Assembly (NCBI GenBank): GCA_005786915.1
Contig: SYCM01000076.1
Span: 1 to 13,191, forward strand
Reading direction: 5' to 3'
Origin: Bacteroidota bacterium
GTDB taxonomy: Bacteria > Bacteroidota > Bacteroidia > Flavobacteriales > Schleiferiaceae
Length of the DNA: 13,191 nucleotides
Shown here: in pieces, positions 13,191-13,191 of the stretch
Numbering within the stretch: position 1 is the first letter of the stretch
Layout: every line of letters begins with the position of its first letter
Notes under the pieces: generated by a model
Databases searched by the model: none
The model's input: the letters and a program-made list of their open reading frames with translations, nothing else
What the model was told of the DNA's origin: nothing
Made by a program: the position numbers and the translations under genes

Positions 13191-13191
13191 C

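Overview
The window looks like ordinary chromosomal sequence from a GC-rich member of the Bacteroidota, probably in or near the Flavobacteriales; the rank below phylum is inference. The evidence is a protein with a C-terminal type IX secretion (T9SS) sorting domain, a PorV/PorQ-type outer-membrane protein, a TonB-dependent receptor paired with a DUF4249 lipoprotein, a DUF3127 protein, start codons without Shine-Dalgarno sequences, and several exact TAnnTTTG promoter elements of the Bacteroidetes type. I see no insertion sequence, phage gene, CRISPR array, toxin-antitoxin pair or integration scar. Coding density is high and no gene-free stretch exceeds about 160 bases.

Layout from left to right. 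(1) The 3' end of a PorV/PorQ-family protein gene (+) runs to 375 and is followed by a hairpin terminator. (2) greA and a HIT-family gene (+), three bases apart, form an apparent operon. (3) A 595-residue secreted protein gene (+) follows, with signal peptide, PA domain and T9SS type A tail, closed by a very clear terminator at 3213-3241. (4) Facing it on the minus strand, read from high to low coordinates, are a TonB-dependent receptor gene (start 8418), a DUF4249 lipoprotein gene, a YbdG-like mechanosensitive channel gene and ruvC. The first two overlap by 1 base and the last two by 4 bases, so these are two translationally coupled pairs; a promoter element sits just before the channel gene. 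(5) Divergent from the receptor on the plus strand are a Prc/tail-specific S41 protease gene and, with a 4-base ATGA overlap, a DppC-type ABC permease gene without partner genes in view. (6) Facing these on the minus strand are a flavin reductase-family gene and a DUF3127 gene whose product has an RGG-rich linker and an SSB-like acidic C-terminus. (7) At the right edge is a tRNA-Leu(UAG) gene (+), divergent from the flavin reductase gene.

Functionally the window mixes information processing (greA, ruvC, tRNA-Leu, the SSB-like protein) with envelope biology (receptor and lipoprotein pair, secreted T9SS cargo, periplasmic protease, channel, permease). No dedicated new system is evident. The points most worth a second look are the SSB-like DUF3127 protein, the coupled but functionally unrelated gene pairs, the lone DppC-type permease behind prc, and promoters placed so close to start codons that the mRNAs should be leaderless or nearly so.
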